Shown: positions 1-8,889 of the stretch, piece by piece
How positions within the stretch are numbered: the first letter of the stretch is position 1
How the letters are laid out: every line of letters begins with the position of its first letter
Translations under genes and position numbers: made by a program
Assembly (NCBI RefSeq): GCF_000410515.1
Contig: NC_021500.1
Span: 620,001 to 684,000 of the forward strand
Length of the DNA: 64,000 nt
Reading direction: 5' to 3'
Origin: Enterobacter sp. R4-368
GTDB taxonomy: Bacteria > Pseudomonadota > Gammaproteobacteria > Enterobacterales > Enterobacteriaceae
Notes under the pieces: generated by a model
The model's input: the letters and a program-made list of their open reading frames with translations, nothing else
Database searches by the model: none
What the model was told of the DNA's origin: nothing

Positions 1-1
1 G

Positions 2-553
2 ATTGAGATCAGTAGTGTCTGGATGGATATCGATACCGTCGATTTCCGCACCGAACCCTTCGATTGCGCCATTCTGCTGGGTAACGGCCATTTTGGTGAG
101 TACACGCAAAGCCTGCGCTTATTTGATGAGTGGTTGATCCCGCTCTGCGCCCCGGCGCTTAAAGCGCTGGCGCAACGCGAGCTGAGCAGTTGCGCCTTGA
201 TCCATCCGTCGCGCGATCGCCGCGACTGGCGGCGCTGGCAAGCCGGGAGCGGTTTATTTCCCACGCTCGTCCCTGGCGGCGGCGCGGTTTTTGACACGCT
301 GGAACAAGCCTACCAGGCGGCGATCGGTGGTCATGGCGTGGCGGTCGGCGATCTGCTGCTCAGCCTGCCCGCCCTGGCGCAAAATCAGCTAACGCTGCCC
401 TTCCCGCAAGCAATAAGCACTGGCGACAGTTACTGGCTGGTGTGGCCCAAAGATTCGCCGCGCAAAAAGAATATTGACCGTCTGGGCGAATTCCTGCTCA
501 CCGCCGTCCCGGTCGATTTCCCGCCGGAGGTGGAGCTATTAAAACAGCGATAG
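2..553 (+). CDS. LysR-family transcriptional regulator, C-terminal part (5' end outside window)
   Basis: The frame is open from base 2 and ends at a stop at 553, so only the C-terminal 183 or so residues are present. They form the co-inducer-binding half of a LysR-type regulator: the VDFRTEPFDCAI segment, the strand with LIPLCAP and the terminal YWLVWPKDSPRKKNIDRLGEF stretch fit GcvA-like LysR proteins, in which these elements line the effector cleft. The N-terminal winged helix lies outside the window. No target can be named. The next gene (ynfD-like) is 86 bp downstream with its own ribosome-binding site, so the two need not be cotranscribed. Confidence 0.8.
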   Translation: MEISSVWMDIDTVDFRTEPFDCAILLGNGHFGEYTQSLRLFDEWLIPLCAPALKALAQRELSSCALIHPSRDRRDWRRWQAGSGLFPTLVPGGGAVFDTLEQAYQAAIGGHGVAVGDLLLSLPALAQNQLTLPFPQAISTGDSYWLVWPKDSPRKKNIDRLGEFLLTAVPVDFPPEVELLKQR

Positions 554-639
554 CGGCTTATTCAGATGATTCAGATATTTACCTTTTGCAGCCATCGCAG
601 GTGCTAAGCTTAGTGCGGGTAAAACAGAAGGAGACGAGG

Positions 640-921
640 ATGCATTATTCACGTTGGCTTTGCGCATTACTGCTGGTGGGTGCTGTGCCGGCGTTCGCCG
701 CGCCGGACTCATGCGAACGGGTTAAAACCGATATTCAGCAACGTATTATCAATAATGGCGTGCCGGAAACGGGATTTACGCTAACCATCGTGCCTAATGA
801 TCAGGCTGACCAGGCAGGTTCGCAGGTCGTCGGTCATTGCGCCAATGACACCTACAAAATTCTCTACACCCGCAACAGCGGCGCCGCTCAGCAGAGCGAA
901 GAAAGCGCCGGCGCGCAGTAA
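640..921 (+). CDS. ynfD: DUF1161 periplasmic protein, YnfD-like
   Basis: A 93-residue protein with a clear Sec signal peptide (MHYSRWLCALLLVGAVPAFA, cut before APD). The mature part carries two cysteines (SCERVK and GHCAND) and the INNGVPETGF / TLTIVPND pattern of the DUF1161 family (E. coli YnfD). The ATG at 640 is chosen because an AAGGAG ribosome-binding sequence lies just upstream and the signal peptide begins there; an upstream in-frame start would add a non-signal extension. A strong terminator follows at once, so the gene looks monocistronic. Its function is unknown; a periplasmic disulfide-stabilised protein is inferred. In E. coli this family member also lies next to the ynfEFGH-dmsD operon. 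Confidence 0.85.
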   Translation: MHYSRWLCALLLVGAVPAFAAPDSCERVKTDIQQRIINNGVPETGFTLTIVPNDQADQAGSQVVGHCANDTYKILYTRNSGAAQQSEESAGAQ

Positions 922-924
922 ATA

Positions 925-953
925 AAATCCCCCTTCATTTCAGGGGGATTTCC
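925..953 (+). terminator. Rho-independent terminator after ynfD
   Basis: A perfect 9-bp stem (926-934 with 942-950, AATCCCCCT/AGGGGGATT) with a 7-nt loop begins 4 bp after the ynfD stop. The following T-tract is short (TT then CCC), so strength is moderate. Confidence 0.75.
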
Positions 954-959
954 CTCAAC

Positions 960-973
960 TTGATCACGCTTAA
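960..973 (+). promoter_or_regulatory. Possible FNR site upstream of the DMSO-reductase operon
   Basis: TTGAT-CACG-CTTAA matches the FNR consensus TTGAT-N4-ATCAA with one perfect and one degenerate half site (8 of 10). It lies about 100 bp upstream of the first gene of a pathway that is FNR-activated in E. coli. The match is imperfect, so this is a candidate only. Confidence 0.4.
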
Positions 974-1072
974 GATTCTTCTACTCCCTAATGATTAACA
1001 TGATCACTTCATTAGCCTGCTTTTAATACACCAGGCAATTTCTTTTTATTATAAAAAATAATGGAGTGAGCT

Positions 1073-3511
1073 ATGTCCGATAGTGAATACCAGGGAGGGA
1101 TCAGCCGACGAACGTTGGTGAAATCCACCGCTTTAGGATCGCTTGCGCTGGCCGCCGGGAGTTTTTCCCTGCCCTTTGGCCTGCGTTCTGCCGCCGCTGC
1201 CGTGCAACAGGCGATGCAACCCGCGCCAGACAAAGTGGTGTGGGGAGCCTGTTCGGTCAACTGCGGTAGCCGCTGCGCGCTGCGTTTGCACGTCCGTGAC
1301 AATGAAGTTTACTGGGTCGAAACCGATAATACCGGCGAGGATATCTACGGCAATCATCAGGTACGCGCCTGCCTGCGCGGCCGTTCTATTCGCCGCCGCA
1401 TTAACCACCCGGATCGCCTGAACTACCCCATGAAACGCGTCGGTAAACGTGGAGAAGGCAAGTTTGAACGTATCAGCTGGGACGAAGCACTGGATACTAT
1501 CGCCAACAGTTTGAAAGACGTGGTGCAAAAATACGGCAACGAAGCGGTCTACATTAATTACTCCTCCGGCATTGTCGGCGGCAACATTACCCGCTCTTCC
1601 CCTTCGGCGTCGATTATTGCCCGCCTGATGGCGATGTATGGCGGTTTTCTCAACCAGTACGGCACTTACAGCACCGCGCAAATCTCCTGTGCGATGCCTT
1701 ACACCTACGGTTCCAACGACGGTAACAGCACCTCGGATATCGAAAACACCAAACTGGTGGTGATGTTCGGTAACAACCCGGCGGAAACCCGCATGAGCGG
1801 CGGCGGCATTACCTATTTCCTCGAGCAGGCGCGTGAACGCTCAAATGCGCGGATGATCGTTATCGATCCGCGTTATACCGACACGGCCGCCGGACGCGAA
1901 GATGAGTGGGTGCCCATTCGTCCAGGTACCGATGCCGCGCTGGTTGCCGGTATGGCGTGGGTGCTGATTAACGAAAACCTCGTCGACCAGGCGTTTCTGG
2001 ATAAATATTGCGTCGGCTACGACGAAAAAACGCTGCCTGCCGATGCGCCCGCCAACAGCCATTACAAAGCCTATATTCTCGGCCAGGGCGAAGACCGCAT
2101 CGCTAAAACACCGCAGTGGGCATCGCGTATCACCGGTATTCCCGCCGATAAAATCATCAAACTGGCGCGGGAAATTGGCAGCGCCAAACCGGCTTATATC
2201 TGCCAGGGCTGGGGGCCGCAGCGCCAGGCCAATGGCGAACTGACCTCACGCGCCATTGCCATGTTGCCGATCCTCACGGGTAACGTCGGCATCAACGGCG
2301 GCAACAGCGGCGCGCGTGAATCCACCTACACCATCACCATTGAACGTATGCCGATGCCGGAAAACCCGGTGAAAACCTCGATTTCGTGCTTTACCTGGAC
2401 CGATGCCATTGCGCGCGGCCCGGAGATGACCGCCAAACGCGACGGTGTGCGCGGCAAAGATAAGCTTGATGTGCCGATTAAATTTATCTGGAACTATGCC
2501 GGAAACACCATTACCAACCAGCACGGCGATATCAACCGCACTCACGACATTCTGCAGGACGACAGCAAGTGCGAAATGATCGTGGTCATTGAGAACTTTA
2601 TGACCTCATCGGCGATGTATGCCGACATTCTGCTGCCAGATTTGATGACCGTCGAACAGGAAGACATTATCCCCAATGATTATGCCGGGAACATGGGCTA
2701 CCTGATTATCCTCCAGCCCGTCACCGCGCCGAAGTTCGAACGTAAACCGATTTACTGGATAACCAGCGAAATCGCTCGCCGCCTGGGACCGGATATTTAC
2801 CAGAAATTTACCGAAGGCCGTACGCAGGAAGAGTGGCTGAAATACCTGTACGCCAAAATGGTCGCCAAAGATCCACAGCTGCCCGCTTATGAAGACCTGA
2901 AAGCGATGGGTATTTATAAGCGCAAAGATCCGAACGGCCACTTTGTTGCCTATAAAAAATTCCGCGACGACCCGATCGCCAACCCGCTGAAAACCCCCTC
3001 CGGCAAAATTGAAATTTACTCCAGCAAGCTGGCGGAAATTGCCAACAGTTGGGAACTGGATAAAGACGAAGTGATTAGTCCGCTGCCGGTTTACGCCTCA
3101 ACCTTTGAAGGCTGGGACGATCCGGCGCGCGAAAAATTCCCGCTGCAATTATTCGGTTTTCACTACAAAGCACGCACCCACTCCAGCTACGGCAACATCG
3201 ATGTGTTGCAGGAAGCGTGTCGCCAGGAGGTGTGGATCAACCCGATCGACGCCGAACGGCGCGGGATCAAACAGGGCGACATGGTGCGCGTCTTTAACGA
3301 CCGCGGGGAAGTCCGTATCGCCGCGAAAGTGACGCCGCGCATCATGCCGGGCGTCAGCGCCATGGGCCAGGGGGCCTGGCATCAGGCCAGTATGGACGGC
3401 GATCGCATTGACCACGGCGGCTGCGTGAACACGCTGACCACGCACCGGCCTTCGCCGCTGGCGAAAGGCAACCCGCAGCACACCAATCTGGTCGATATTC
3501 AAAAGGTTTAA
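1073..3511 (+). CDS. ynfE: DMSO reductase-family molybdopterin catalytic subunit (YnfE/DmsA type)
   Basis: An 812-residue molybdoenzyme subunit of anaerobic respiration, expected to reduce S- or N-oxides (YnfE/DmsA) on the periplasmic side. The N-terminus has a Tat signal (SRRTLVK, then a hydrophobic stretch ending SAAAA). The Fe-S motif starts at WGACSVNCGSRC and ends at VRACLRG; ISWDEALDTI and the C-terminal dinucleotide-binding domain (ERRGIKQGDMVRVFNDRGEV) are typical of the family. Length agrees with E. coli YnfE/YnfF (about 808) and DmsA (814). A GGAGTGAG ribosome-binding site precedes ATG 1073. E. coli has two tandem paralogues (ynfE, ynfF); here there is only one. It leads an operon with the Fe-S, membrane and chaperone genes. 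Confidence 0.93.
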   Translation: MSDSEYQGGISRRTLVKSTALGSLALAAGSFSLPFGLRSAAAAVQQAMQPAPDKVVWGACSVNCGSRCALRLHVRDNEVYWVETDNTGEDIYGNHQVRACLRGRSIRRRINHPDRLNYPMKRVGKRGEGKFERISWDEALDTIANSLKDVVQKYGNEAVYINYSSGIVGGNITRSSPSASIIARLMAMYGGFLNQYGTYSTAQISCAMPYTYGSNDGNSTSDIENTKLVVMFGNNPAETRMSGGGITYFLEQARERSNARMIVIDPRYTDTAAGREDEWVPIRPGTDAALVAGMAWVLINENLVDQAFLDKYCVGYDEKTLPADAPANSHYKAYILGQGEDRIAKTPQWASRITGIPADKIIKLAREIGSAKPAYICQGWGPQRQANGELTSRAIAMLPILTGNVGINGGNSGARESTYTITIERMPMPENPVKTSISCFTWTDAIARGPEMTAKRDGVRGKDKLDVPIKFIWNYAGNTITNQHGDINRTHDILQDDSKCEMIVVIENFMTSSAMYADILLPDLMTVEQEDIIPNDYAGNMGYLIILQPVTAPKFERKPIYWITSEIARRLGPDIYQKFTEGRTQEEWLKYLYAKMVAKDPQLPAYEDLKAMGIYKRKDPNGHFVAYKKFRDDPIANPLKTPSGKIEIYSSKLAEIANSWELDKDEVISPLPVYASTFEGWDDPAREKFPLQLFGFHYKARTHSSYGNIDVLQEACRQEVWINPIDAERRGIKQGDMVRVFNDRGEVRIAAKVTPRIMPGVSAMGQGAWHQASMDGDRIDHGGCVNTLTTHRPSPLAKGNPQHTNLVDIQKV

Positions 3512-3521
3512 GGAGTAGCCG

Positions 3522-4139
3522 ATGACAACCCAGTATGGATTTTTTATCGATTCTGCCCGGTGCACCGGTTGTAAAACCTGCGAACTGGCCTGTAAAGATT
3601 ACAAAGACTTAACCCCGGATGTCAGTTTCCGCCGCGTGTATGAATACGCGGGCGGTAACTGGCAGGAAGATAACGGCGTCTGGCAGCAAAACGTCTTTGC
3701 GTATTATCTGTCGATTTCCTGCAACCATTGTGAAGATCCGGCGTGCACCAAAGTCTGCCCGAGCGGTGCAATGCATAAGCGGGAAGACGGGTTTGTGGTG
3801 GTGGACGAAGATGTCTGCATCGGTTGTCGCTACTGCCATATGGCCTGCCCGTACGGCGCGCCGCAATACAATGCGTCAAAAGGTCATATGACCAAATGCG
3901 ACGGCTGTTATGACCGCGTTGCAGAAGGGAAAAAGCCCATCTGCGTGGAATCCTGCCCGCTGCGCGCGCTCGATTTCGGCCCGATTGACGAATTGCGTAA
4001 GCAACATGGCGAACTGGCCGCTATCGCCCCGCTTCCGGCATCGCACTTCACGAAGCCCAATATTGTCATCAAACCAAACGCCAACAGCCGCCCGACGGGG
4101 GATACCACCGGCTATCTGGCAAACCCGCAGGAGGTGTGA
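3522..4139 (+). CDS. ynfG: DMSO reductase-type electron-transfer subunit with four [4Fe-4S] clusters
   Basis: A 205-residue ferredoxin-like subunit that passes electrons from the membrane anchor to the molybdopterin subunit. Cysteine clusters are visible in order: CTGCKTCELAC near the N-terminus, CNHCEDPACTKVC, CIGCRYCHMAC and a final CDGC...CVESC, the pattern of DmsB/YnfG, which bind four 4Fe-4S centres. Length matches E. coli YnfG/DmsB (205). It starts 10 bp after the catalytic-subunit stop behind a GGAG site, and the membrane subunit begins 1 bp after its own stop, so the three are cotranscribed. Confidence 0.95.
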   Translation: MTTQYGFFIDSARCTGCKTCELACKDYKDLTPDVSFRRVYEYAGGNWQEDNGVWQQNVFAYYLSISCNHCEDPACTKVCPSGAMHKREDGFVVVDEDVCIGCRYCHMACPYGAPQYNASKGHMTKCDGCYDRVAEGKKPICVESCPLRALDFGPIDELRKQHGELAAIAPLPASHFTKPNIVIKPNANSRPTGDTTGYLANPQEV

Positions 4140-4140
4140 G

Positions 4141-4998
4141 ATGGGAAACGGATGGCATGAATGGCCGCTGGTTCTGTTTACGGTGCTCGGTCAGTGCGTG
4201 GTGGGCGGATTGATTGTGACTGGCTTCGTCTGGATGAACGCCAGAGATGACAATAGCGGCCAGGTGCGGATTGTCCGCAGCCAGTTTTTGCTCTGGGTGT
4301 TGATGGGCATCGGTTTTATCGCCTCAATGATGCACCTCGGTTCACCGCTGCGCGCGTTTAACTCGCTAAACCGCATTGGCGCCTCGTCACTGAGTAATGA
4401 AATTGCCGCCGGATCGCTGTTTTTCGCCGTCGGCGGTTTCTGGTGGCTGCTGGCCTGGCTTGGCAAACTGCCAGCCGCACTGGGGCGCGGCTGGCTGATT
4501 ATCAGCATGGTGCTGGGGGGACTGTTTGTCTGGGCGATGACGCAGGTTTACCAGATTGATACCGTGCCGACCTGGCATAACGGCTACACCACCGCCGCAT
4601 TTTTCCTCACTATGTTGACGGGCGGGCCGCTGCTGGCGGCGTTGCTGCTGCGGCTGGCGGGTATGCGTTTTCCGGCCCCGCGTTTTGCCGCCATCAGCGT
4701 TGCGGCACTTATCGCAAGCGTTGCCGTGGTAATGTTGCAGAGCATGCAGCTTGGCGAAACCCACAGCTCAGTGCAGCAAGCGGTCGCGCTGGTGCCGGAT
4801 TACGCCCTGTTGCAGGTGGTGCGTTTACTGCTGGTCGCCCTCGGTCTCGGTTGCTGGATCTGTCCGCTTGTAATGCGCAGACAGCCGAAAGCCAGCAGCT
4901 TGCTGGTCGGCGTTGTGCTGGTGGTAGCCGGTGAAATCATTGGCCGTGGTCTGTTTTACGGCCTGCATATGACCGTTGGCGTTGCCGTCGCGGGTTAA
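4141..4998 (+). CDS. ynfH: DMSO reductase-type membrane anchor subunit
   Basis: A 285-residue integral membrane protein with about eight hydrophobic segments, matching DmsC/YnfH in length. It should oxidise menaquinol and feed the Fe-S subunit. The start MGNGWHEWPLVLFTVLGQ is the typical DmsC-family N-terminus (GWHEWPLV..FT) and is preceded by GGAGG inside the end of ynfG. An alternative start far upstream would overlap ynfG in another frame and is rejected. A GC-rich hairpin follows before dmsD. Confidence 0.93.
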   Translation: MGNGWHEWPLVLFTVLGQCVVGGLIVTGFVWMNARDDNSGQVRIVRSQFLLWVLMGIGFIASMMHLGSPLRAFNSLNRIGASSLSNEIAAGSLFFAVGGFWWLLAWLGKLPAALGRGWLIISMVLGGLFVWAMTQVYQIDTVPTWHNGYTTAAFFLTMLTGGPLLAALLLRLAGMRFPAPRFAAISVAALIASVAVVMLQSMQLGETHSSVQQAVALVPDYALLQVVRLLLVALGLGCWICPLVMRRQPKASSLLVGVVLVVAGEIIGRGLFYGLHMTVGVAVAG

Positions 4999-5005
4999 TC
5001 ACAAT

Positions 5006-5027
5006 GCGCGGGGAAACCCGCGCTTTT
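5006..5027 (+). promoter_or_regulatory. GAAA-tetraloop hairpin between ynfH and dmsD
   Basis: A 7-bp all-GC stem (GCGCGGG/CCCGCGC, 5006-5012 with 5017-5023) closes a GAAA tetraloop and is followed by TTTT, 11 bp before the dmsD start codon. It may partly terminate transcription or protect the upstream mRNA, giving less chaperone than enzyme; this role is inferred. Confidence 0.55.
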
Positions 5028-5038
5028 CAGGAGAAAGC

Positions 5039-5650
5039 ATGACGGACGCAACCCGCGAGTCTTTTATTTTTACCGCCCGCGTGCTGGGCGCCCTTTTTTA
5101 CTATCCGCCGGAGAGCGAACCCTCCGCGCCGCTCGTCGCCGCGCTACGCAGTCGCGAGTGGCTGGAACAGTGGCCTTTACCACAAGAGGCGCTTATTCCG
5201 CTGGCAGAGGCGTTTGCGCAACCATGTGACGAGCCGCTAAATGAGGCCTGGCAACGATTGTTGATCGGCCCGTGGGCGCTACCCGCGCCGCCGTGGGGTT
5301 CGGTCTGGCTGGATAAAGAGAGCGTGTTATTTGGCGACTCGACGCTGGCGCTGCGCCAGTGGATGCGCGACAACAATATTGCGTTCAATAGCGGGCAAAA
5401 CGAGCCGGAAGATCACTTCGGCACCTTGCTGCTGATGGCGGCGTGGCTGGTGGAACAAGGCAAAAACAACACCTGCGATCAATTACTGGCCTGGCATCTG
5501 CTGCCGTGGAGCGGGCGGTTTCTTGCCGAGTTCTGTGATAACGCGCAGCACCCTTTTTTCATGGCACTCGGGCAACTGGCGCAATTAACGCTGGCGCAGT
5601 GGCAAGAGCAGTTGCTTATTCCGGTGGCGCAAAAAACGCTGTTTCGCTAA
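5039..5650 (+). CDS. dmsD: Tat proofreading chaperone DmsD
   Basis: A 203-residue cytoplasmic chaperone of the TorD/DmsD family (E. coli DmsD, 204). It binds the twin-arginine leader of the catalytic subunit until the molybdenum cofactor is inserted. Typical features are FTARVLGALFYYPP near the N-terminus, GPWALPAPPWGSVWLD in the middle, and EPEDHFGTLLLMAAWL, the family signature helix. ATG 5039 is preceded by CAGGAGA. The last 30 codons are repeated in mutated form at 12866-12965, inside the neighbouring toxin island. In E. coli clcB follows; here the island does. Confidence 0.93.
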   Translation: MTDATRESFIFTARVLGALFYYPPESEPSAPLVAALRSREWLEQWPLPQEALIPLAEAFAQPCDEPLNEAWQRLLIGPWALPAPPWGSVWLDKESVLFGDSTLALRQWMRDNNIAFNSGQNEPEDHFGTLLLMAAWLVEQGKNNTCDQLLAWHLLPWSGRFLAEFCDNAQHPFFMALGQLAQLTLAQWQEQLLIPVAQKTLFR

Positions 5651-5782
5651 CGCATCTATTTCAGATGCGCTGAGGAAAATCTAAAAGCAGAAAAGATCCT
5701 GTACATCGGGTACTAACAGTAAAAGCCAGGCTGCTGTGTATTTTCCACAGAGTGCCTGTTTCGTGTCTAATGCCTGAAACGT

Positions 5783-5827
5783 AAAAACAAGTATGCCTCC
5801 CTGAATCATTGATTAACTCCGGGAGGC
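5783..5827 (-). terminator. Possible terminator of the first TccC/Rhs gene
   Basis: GCCTCCC (5795-5801) pairs with GGGAGGC (5821-5827) around a 19-nt loop, and on the minus strand the stem is followed within a few bases by TTGTTTTT. It lies 20 bp past the stop of the minus-strand toxin gene. The large loop makes it uncertain. Confidence 0.4.
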
Positions 5828-5846
5828 TATCATGGCAGTGCAAAAT

Positions 5847-8630
5847 TTAATCGGCACTATAAATTTTATTAACAGGATATTTTTTTCTCACCACATGCCT
5901 TATTTCAGAAAAGGTTATAGGATCAAAAGCTTCGTTTTTCCTTCTTTTTTCAAGATTGGCCCATGGTCTTTTGTTATAATCCTCAGATTCAACACGACTG
6001 CCATCAAAGAACATCATAAAATCCACCTCTTTAATCGGCGAACTACCGCTATATACCCAGTCCAGCCCTAATTTAGAAAGCTTTCTGAAAAAAACATTTT
6101 TTAGAGCATAAGAAACCATTTCCAGATTAAACTTAGCGCCTTGCATGTTATCGATTCTCTCCATTTTCTTATAGCCGGCTTTATCGCTTTTTTTAAACTC
6201 TTTCGCAAAATCCTCCATTGCTTCTTTAAACGGCACTTGTACGACGCCTATTCGAGTAAATAAGTTTCCCTGGTCGTCCCTGTAGTTTTTCGCTAACGAT
6301 TGCAGCAACGTATTTTTTTTACTCTTCGCTTTCATATACTCTGATAAAGAAAAATATTTATAATTTTTCTTTAAAAACGCAGACCAACTACTTAATAATT
6401 GCTTAGCATAATCGTCCGATAATGCAGGATTTTCTTTCTGTAGGCTTTTTATATTCGCGGAACCTACTGGAAGCCCTTTTTTAATTTTGGGGGCAGTTTC
6501 ATGTAAATTTTTAAAGTCAATATTAAATGCGACATTAAGCGAATCTATTCTTAAATGCCCACTTTCCCCTCTTATCTTAAGGTATTCTTCTCTTGAGGAT
6601 TCTGTACCATAAATTAAATTGACACTGGAACTAGCATTACCACCATTGTCTATATAACTGCCCGGATTATTATGAACCATTCTGAACAGATTCAGCCCGT
6701 CCACCGTCCCCGCAGGATCCGCGCTCAGCCACCGTCCCGCCCACGGCTGATAATAGCGGTAGCCGTAGTAATACAGCCCGGTGGCGTCCTGCTCTTTACC
6801 TGAATAGCGGATGGTCTTGTAATCCGCCTCCAGCTGGCTGCGCGCGGCAAACAGCGCCGTACCGCCAAACGGGTAATACTCCTCCTGGCTGATAAGCTCG
6901 CCGCTGGCGTCCACTTCGAGGCTGCTGCTGCCGGTGAGGTTGTCGTAGCTGTAGCGAGTCTGGTCATTGCTGATGCCTTCAGGCTGCCCGCTCTCCCAGT
7001 GCAGCACTCGTACCTGGGCGCGTCCGGCCACGCCGACGGTTATCACCTGTAACGCCTCTGTGGCGCTGCTGCGCAGTTCCAGACCCGGCAGATAAACCAC
7101 CCGTCTGGTCTGCGTGCTGTTGCCGGTCAGCTGCGAGGTGATTTTCACGATGCGCTGGCTGCTGGCGTCGTAACGGTAACGTTCGCTGTCGTCCGCGGCA
7201 CCACTGCGGGTGACGGGCGTGACCTGCTGAAGTTCCTGACGCGCCGTCCACAGCAGGCTCTGCCCCGGTAAAAGCTGTTGCTGCTGGCCACCGGCAGTGA
7301 ACAGCGCCTCCACATCCGCCGGGTTTTCCGTAAACGTGCTGAGCACCGCCCGGTTGCTGCGGTCGGATACGGTGATGCTGGTGGTGTAGTTGTTGCCGGA
7401 TGCGGGCGCGCTGTGCTGAATTTTCGTCAGATTACCGGCGTTATCGTAGTTGTAAGTGCGGGAGTAGTTCGTGTACGTGGCGTTATCGAAGGAGGTGACA
7501 TCAGGCAGGTTACTGTTCTGCTGTACCACATTTGCCATTTCGCGTCCGCTGGCGCTGACCAGCTGGTACAGGCTGTCGTAGGCGTAGTGATTTTCGGGAA
7601 CCACTTTCTGATTTCGCCAGAAACGCGTCTCCTCAGCATCATTAGTAATCACCAGCACATTGCCCACCGGGTCGTACTCGTAGCGCAGGTCCTGCAGCAC
7701 TTTTGCCGGTGTCATACGTTCCGTTTTAATGCCAACAAGGCGCTGCGTTTCCGCTTCATACGAATATGTGGTCACCACGCCGTTGCCGTGCTCCTCGCGC
7801 AGCTTCTGCCCGGCAGCGGACCAGGTCAGGGATTTCACAATTACCTGCTCGGAACCGCCACTGACTGTCAGCCAGCTGCCTTTCAGCAGCCCCGCCACGT
7901 CATAGGCCACGCGCTGCATATTACCTCTGGCATCGGTGGTGGTGAGGACATTCCCGGCCGCGTCCACCGTGCTGGTTGTGGTGTGGGTTTCGCCCGCCAG
8001 CAGGTCGTTCCACGCGGAAGCATCCGCACCCTGCCAGTCTGCGTCGGTATCGTCCGGCAACAGCTGGCGGGTGACGGCAAGCGGTACGCCGCTCAGGGAA
8101 ATACTGGTTGTAGAAAGCAAACCTGCCGGGTCATAGTGGCTGACAGGCTGGCCGGCAAGATTGTGGCTCTGTTCATCCACTGAATTCCCACTCCAGATAA
8201 ATCGTTCAGTGACTTTTCCCTGCCCGGTAATGCTGAGCAACCGCCCCGGCAGGTCTGCTGCTTCATACTGAAAAGTGCGGGTAACGGCGGCGCTGCGGTC
8301 ATTCTCTGGACCAATATTGCTGACCTGCAAAAACGCCCGCCCGGAGGCGTCATTCAGGGCAACCGTGGTTCCGGCATCGGCACTCTGCGTACGCAGCGGC
8401 GCGCCGTTCAGGTCGGGGAGATAACTGAAATTCGCCCGCCCGGCGGCATACAGACGCGGGTCAGCACTTTGTGACGGTAAACCGCGCGCGTCAAACTGAT
8501 GGCGGATGATACGCTCATCGGTGGTGTCCGGCGTTTCCGGATGGCGGTGATAAACGATGTCACGCACCGCCAGGCCACGGTTATCCAGCACCGTGACCGA
8601 CGGGGTTTTACTGTAAAGGGAAAGACTCAT
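5847..8630 (-). CDS. TccC-type Rhs toxin shell protein with a C-terminal tip of unknown activity
   Basis: A 927-residue RHS-repeat protein of the Tc-toxin C-component type (TccC of Photorhabdus/Yersinia). The start MSLSLYSKTPSVTVLDNRGLAVRD, YD-type repeats, REEHGNGVVTTYSYE and the core terminus YYYGYRYYQPWAGRWLSADPAG (D638) are TccC hallmarks. In this family the Rhs/YD shell encloses the toxic C-terminus, which is cut off by an aspartyl autoprotease at the core end. The core is about 95% identical by eye to the second copy at 13459-16284. Residues about 666-927 form a variable, A+T-rich, lysine-rich tip, ending PITFSEIRHVVRKKYP, which I do not recognise. The usual final DxDG of the core reads DNGG here. 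No TcA or TcB gene is in the window. Confidence 0.85.
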   Translation of the reverse strand: MSLSLYSKTPSVTVLDNRGLAVRDIVYHRHPETPDTTDERIIRHQFDARGLPSQSADPRLYAAGRANFSYLPDLNGAPLRTQSADAGTTVALNDASGRAFLQVSNIGPENDRSAAVTRTFQYEAADLPGRLLSITGQGKVTERFIWSGNSVDEQSHNLAGQPVSHYDPAGLLSTTSISLSGVPLAVTRQLLPDDTDADWQGADASAWNDLLAGETHTTTSTVDAAGNVLTTTDARGNMQRVAYDVAGLLKGSWLTVSGGSEQVIVKSLTWSAAGQKLREEHGNGVVTTYSYEAETQRLVGIKTERMTPAKVLQDLRYEYDPVGNVLVITNDAEETRFWRNQKVVPENHYAYDSLYQLVSASGREMANVVQQNSNLPDVTSFDNATYTNYSRTYNYDNAGNLTKIQHSAPASGNNYTTSITVSDRSNRAVLSTFTENPADVEALFTAGGQQQQLLPGQSLLWTARQELQQVTPVTRSGAADDSERYRYDASSQRIVKITSQLTGNSTQTRRVVYLPGLELRSSATEALQVITVGVAGRAQVRVLHWESGQPEGISNDQTRYSYDNLTGSSSLEVDASGELISQEEYYPFGGTALFAARSQLEADYKTIRYSGKEQDATGLYYYGYRYYQPWAGRWLSADPAGTVDGLNLFRMVHNNPGSYIDNGGNASSSVNLIYGTESSREEYLKIRGESGHLRIDSLNVAFNIDFKNLHETAPKIKKGLPVGSANIKSLQKENPALSDDYAKQLLSSWSAFLKKNYKYFSLSEYMKAKSKKNTLLQSLAKNYRDDQGNLFTRIGVVQVPFKEAMEDFAKEFKKSDKAGYKKMERIDNMQGAKFNLEMVSYALKNVFFRKLSKLGLDWVYSGSSPIKEVDFMMFFDGSRVESEDYNKRPWANLEKRRKNEAFDPITFSEIRHVVRKKYPVNKIYSAD

Positions 8631-8889
8631 GGAATACTCCGTTAGATGTTAGGCAACCAAAATGGTCACCGAAAGTATAGTTGACGGCCTCTGCAAAGTT
8701 TGTCGGATTTGATTTATATGTATTATCTGGCTCACCAGGGGTGAGTCCTATACAAAAGCAGCTGTCGATCAACATTAATTAAATATCACGACTCATATTT
8801 CCCGCGTCATTTTATATTAACAACACCACTAAATATAGCTAATCACCCCAACAAGATAACCAACTATCAGTAGAATTACGCAGCAGGAA
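8631..8889. other. Intergenic region upstream of the first TccC/Rhs gene
   Basis: A+T-rich and without a supportable gene. It should hold the promoter of the minus-strand toxin gene, but I see no convincing -35/-10 pair or known operator. Confidence 0.4.

Noticed and set aside
7278-8183. Long plus-strand frame (301 codons) opposite the first TccC gene
   Set aside because: Antisense shadow of a G+C-rich Rhs core; the same shadow exists opposite the second copy and has no ribosome-binding site.
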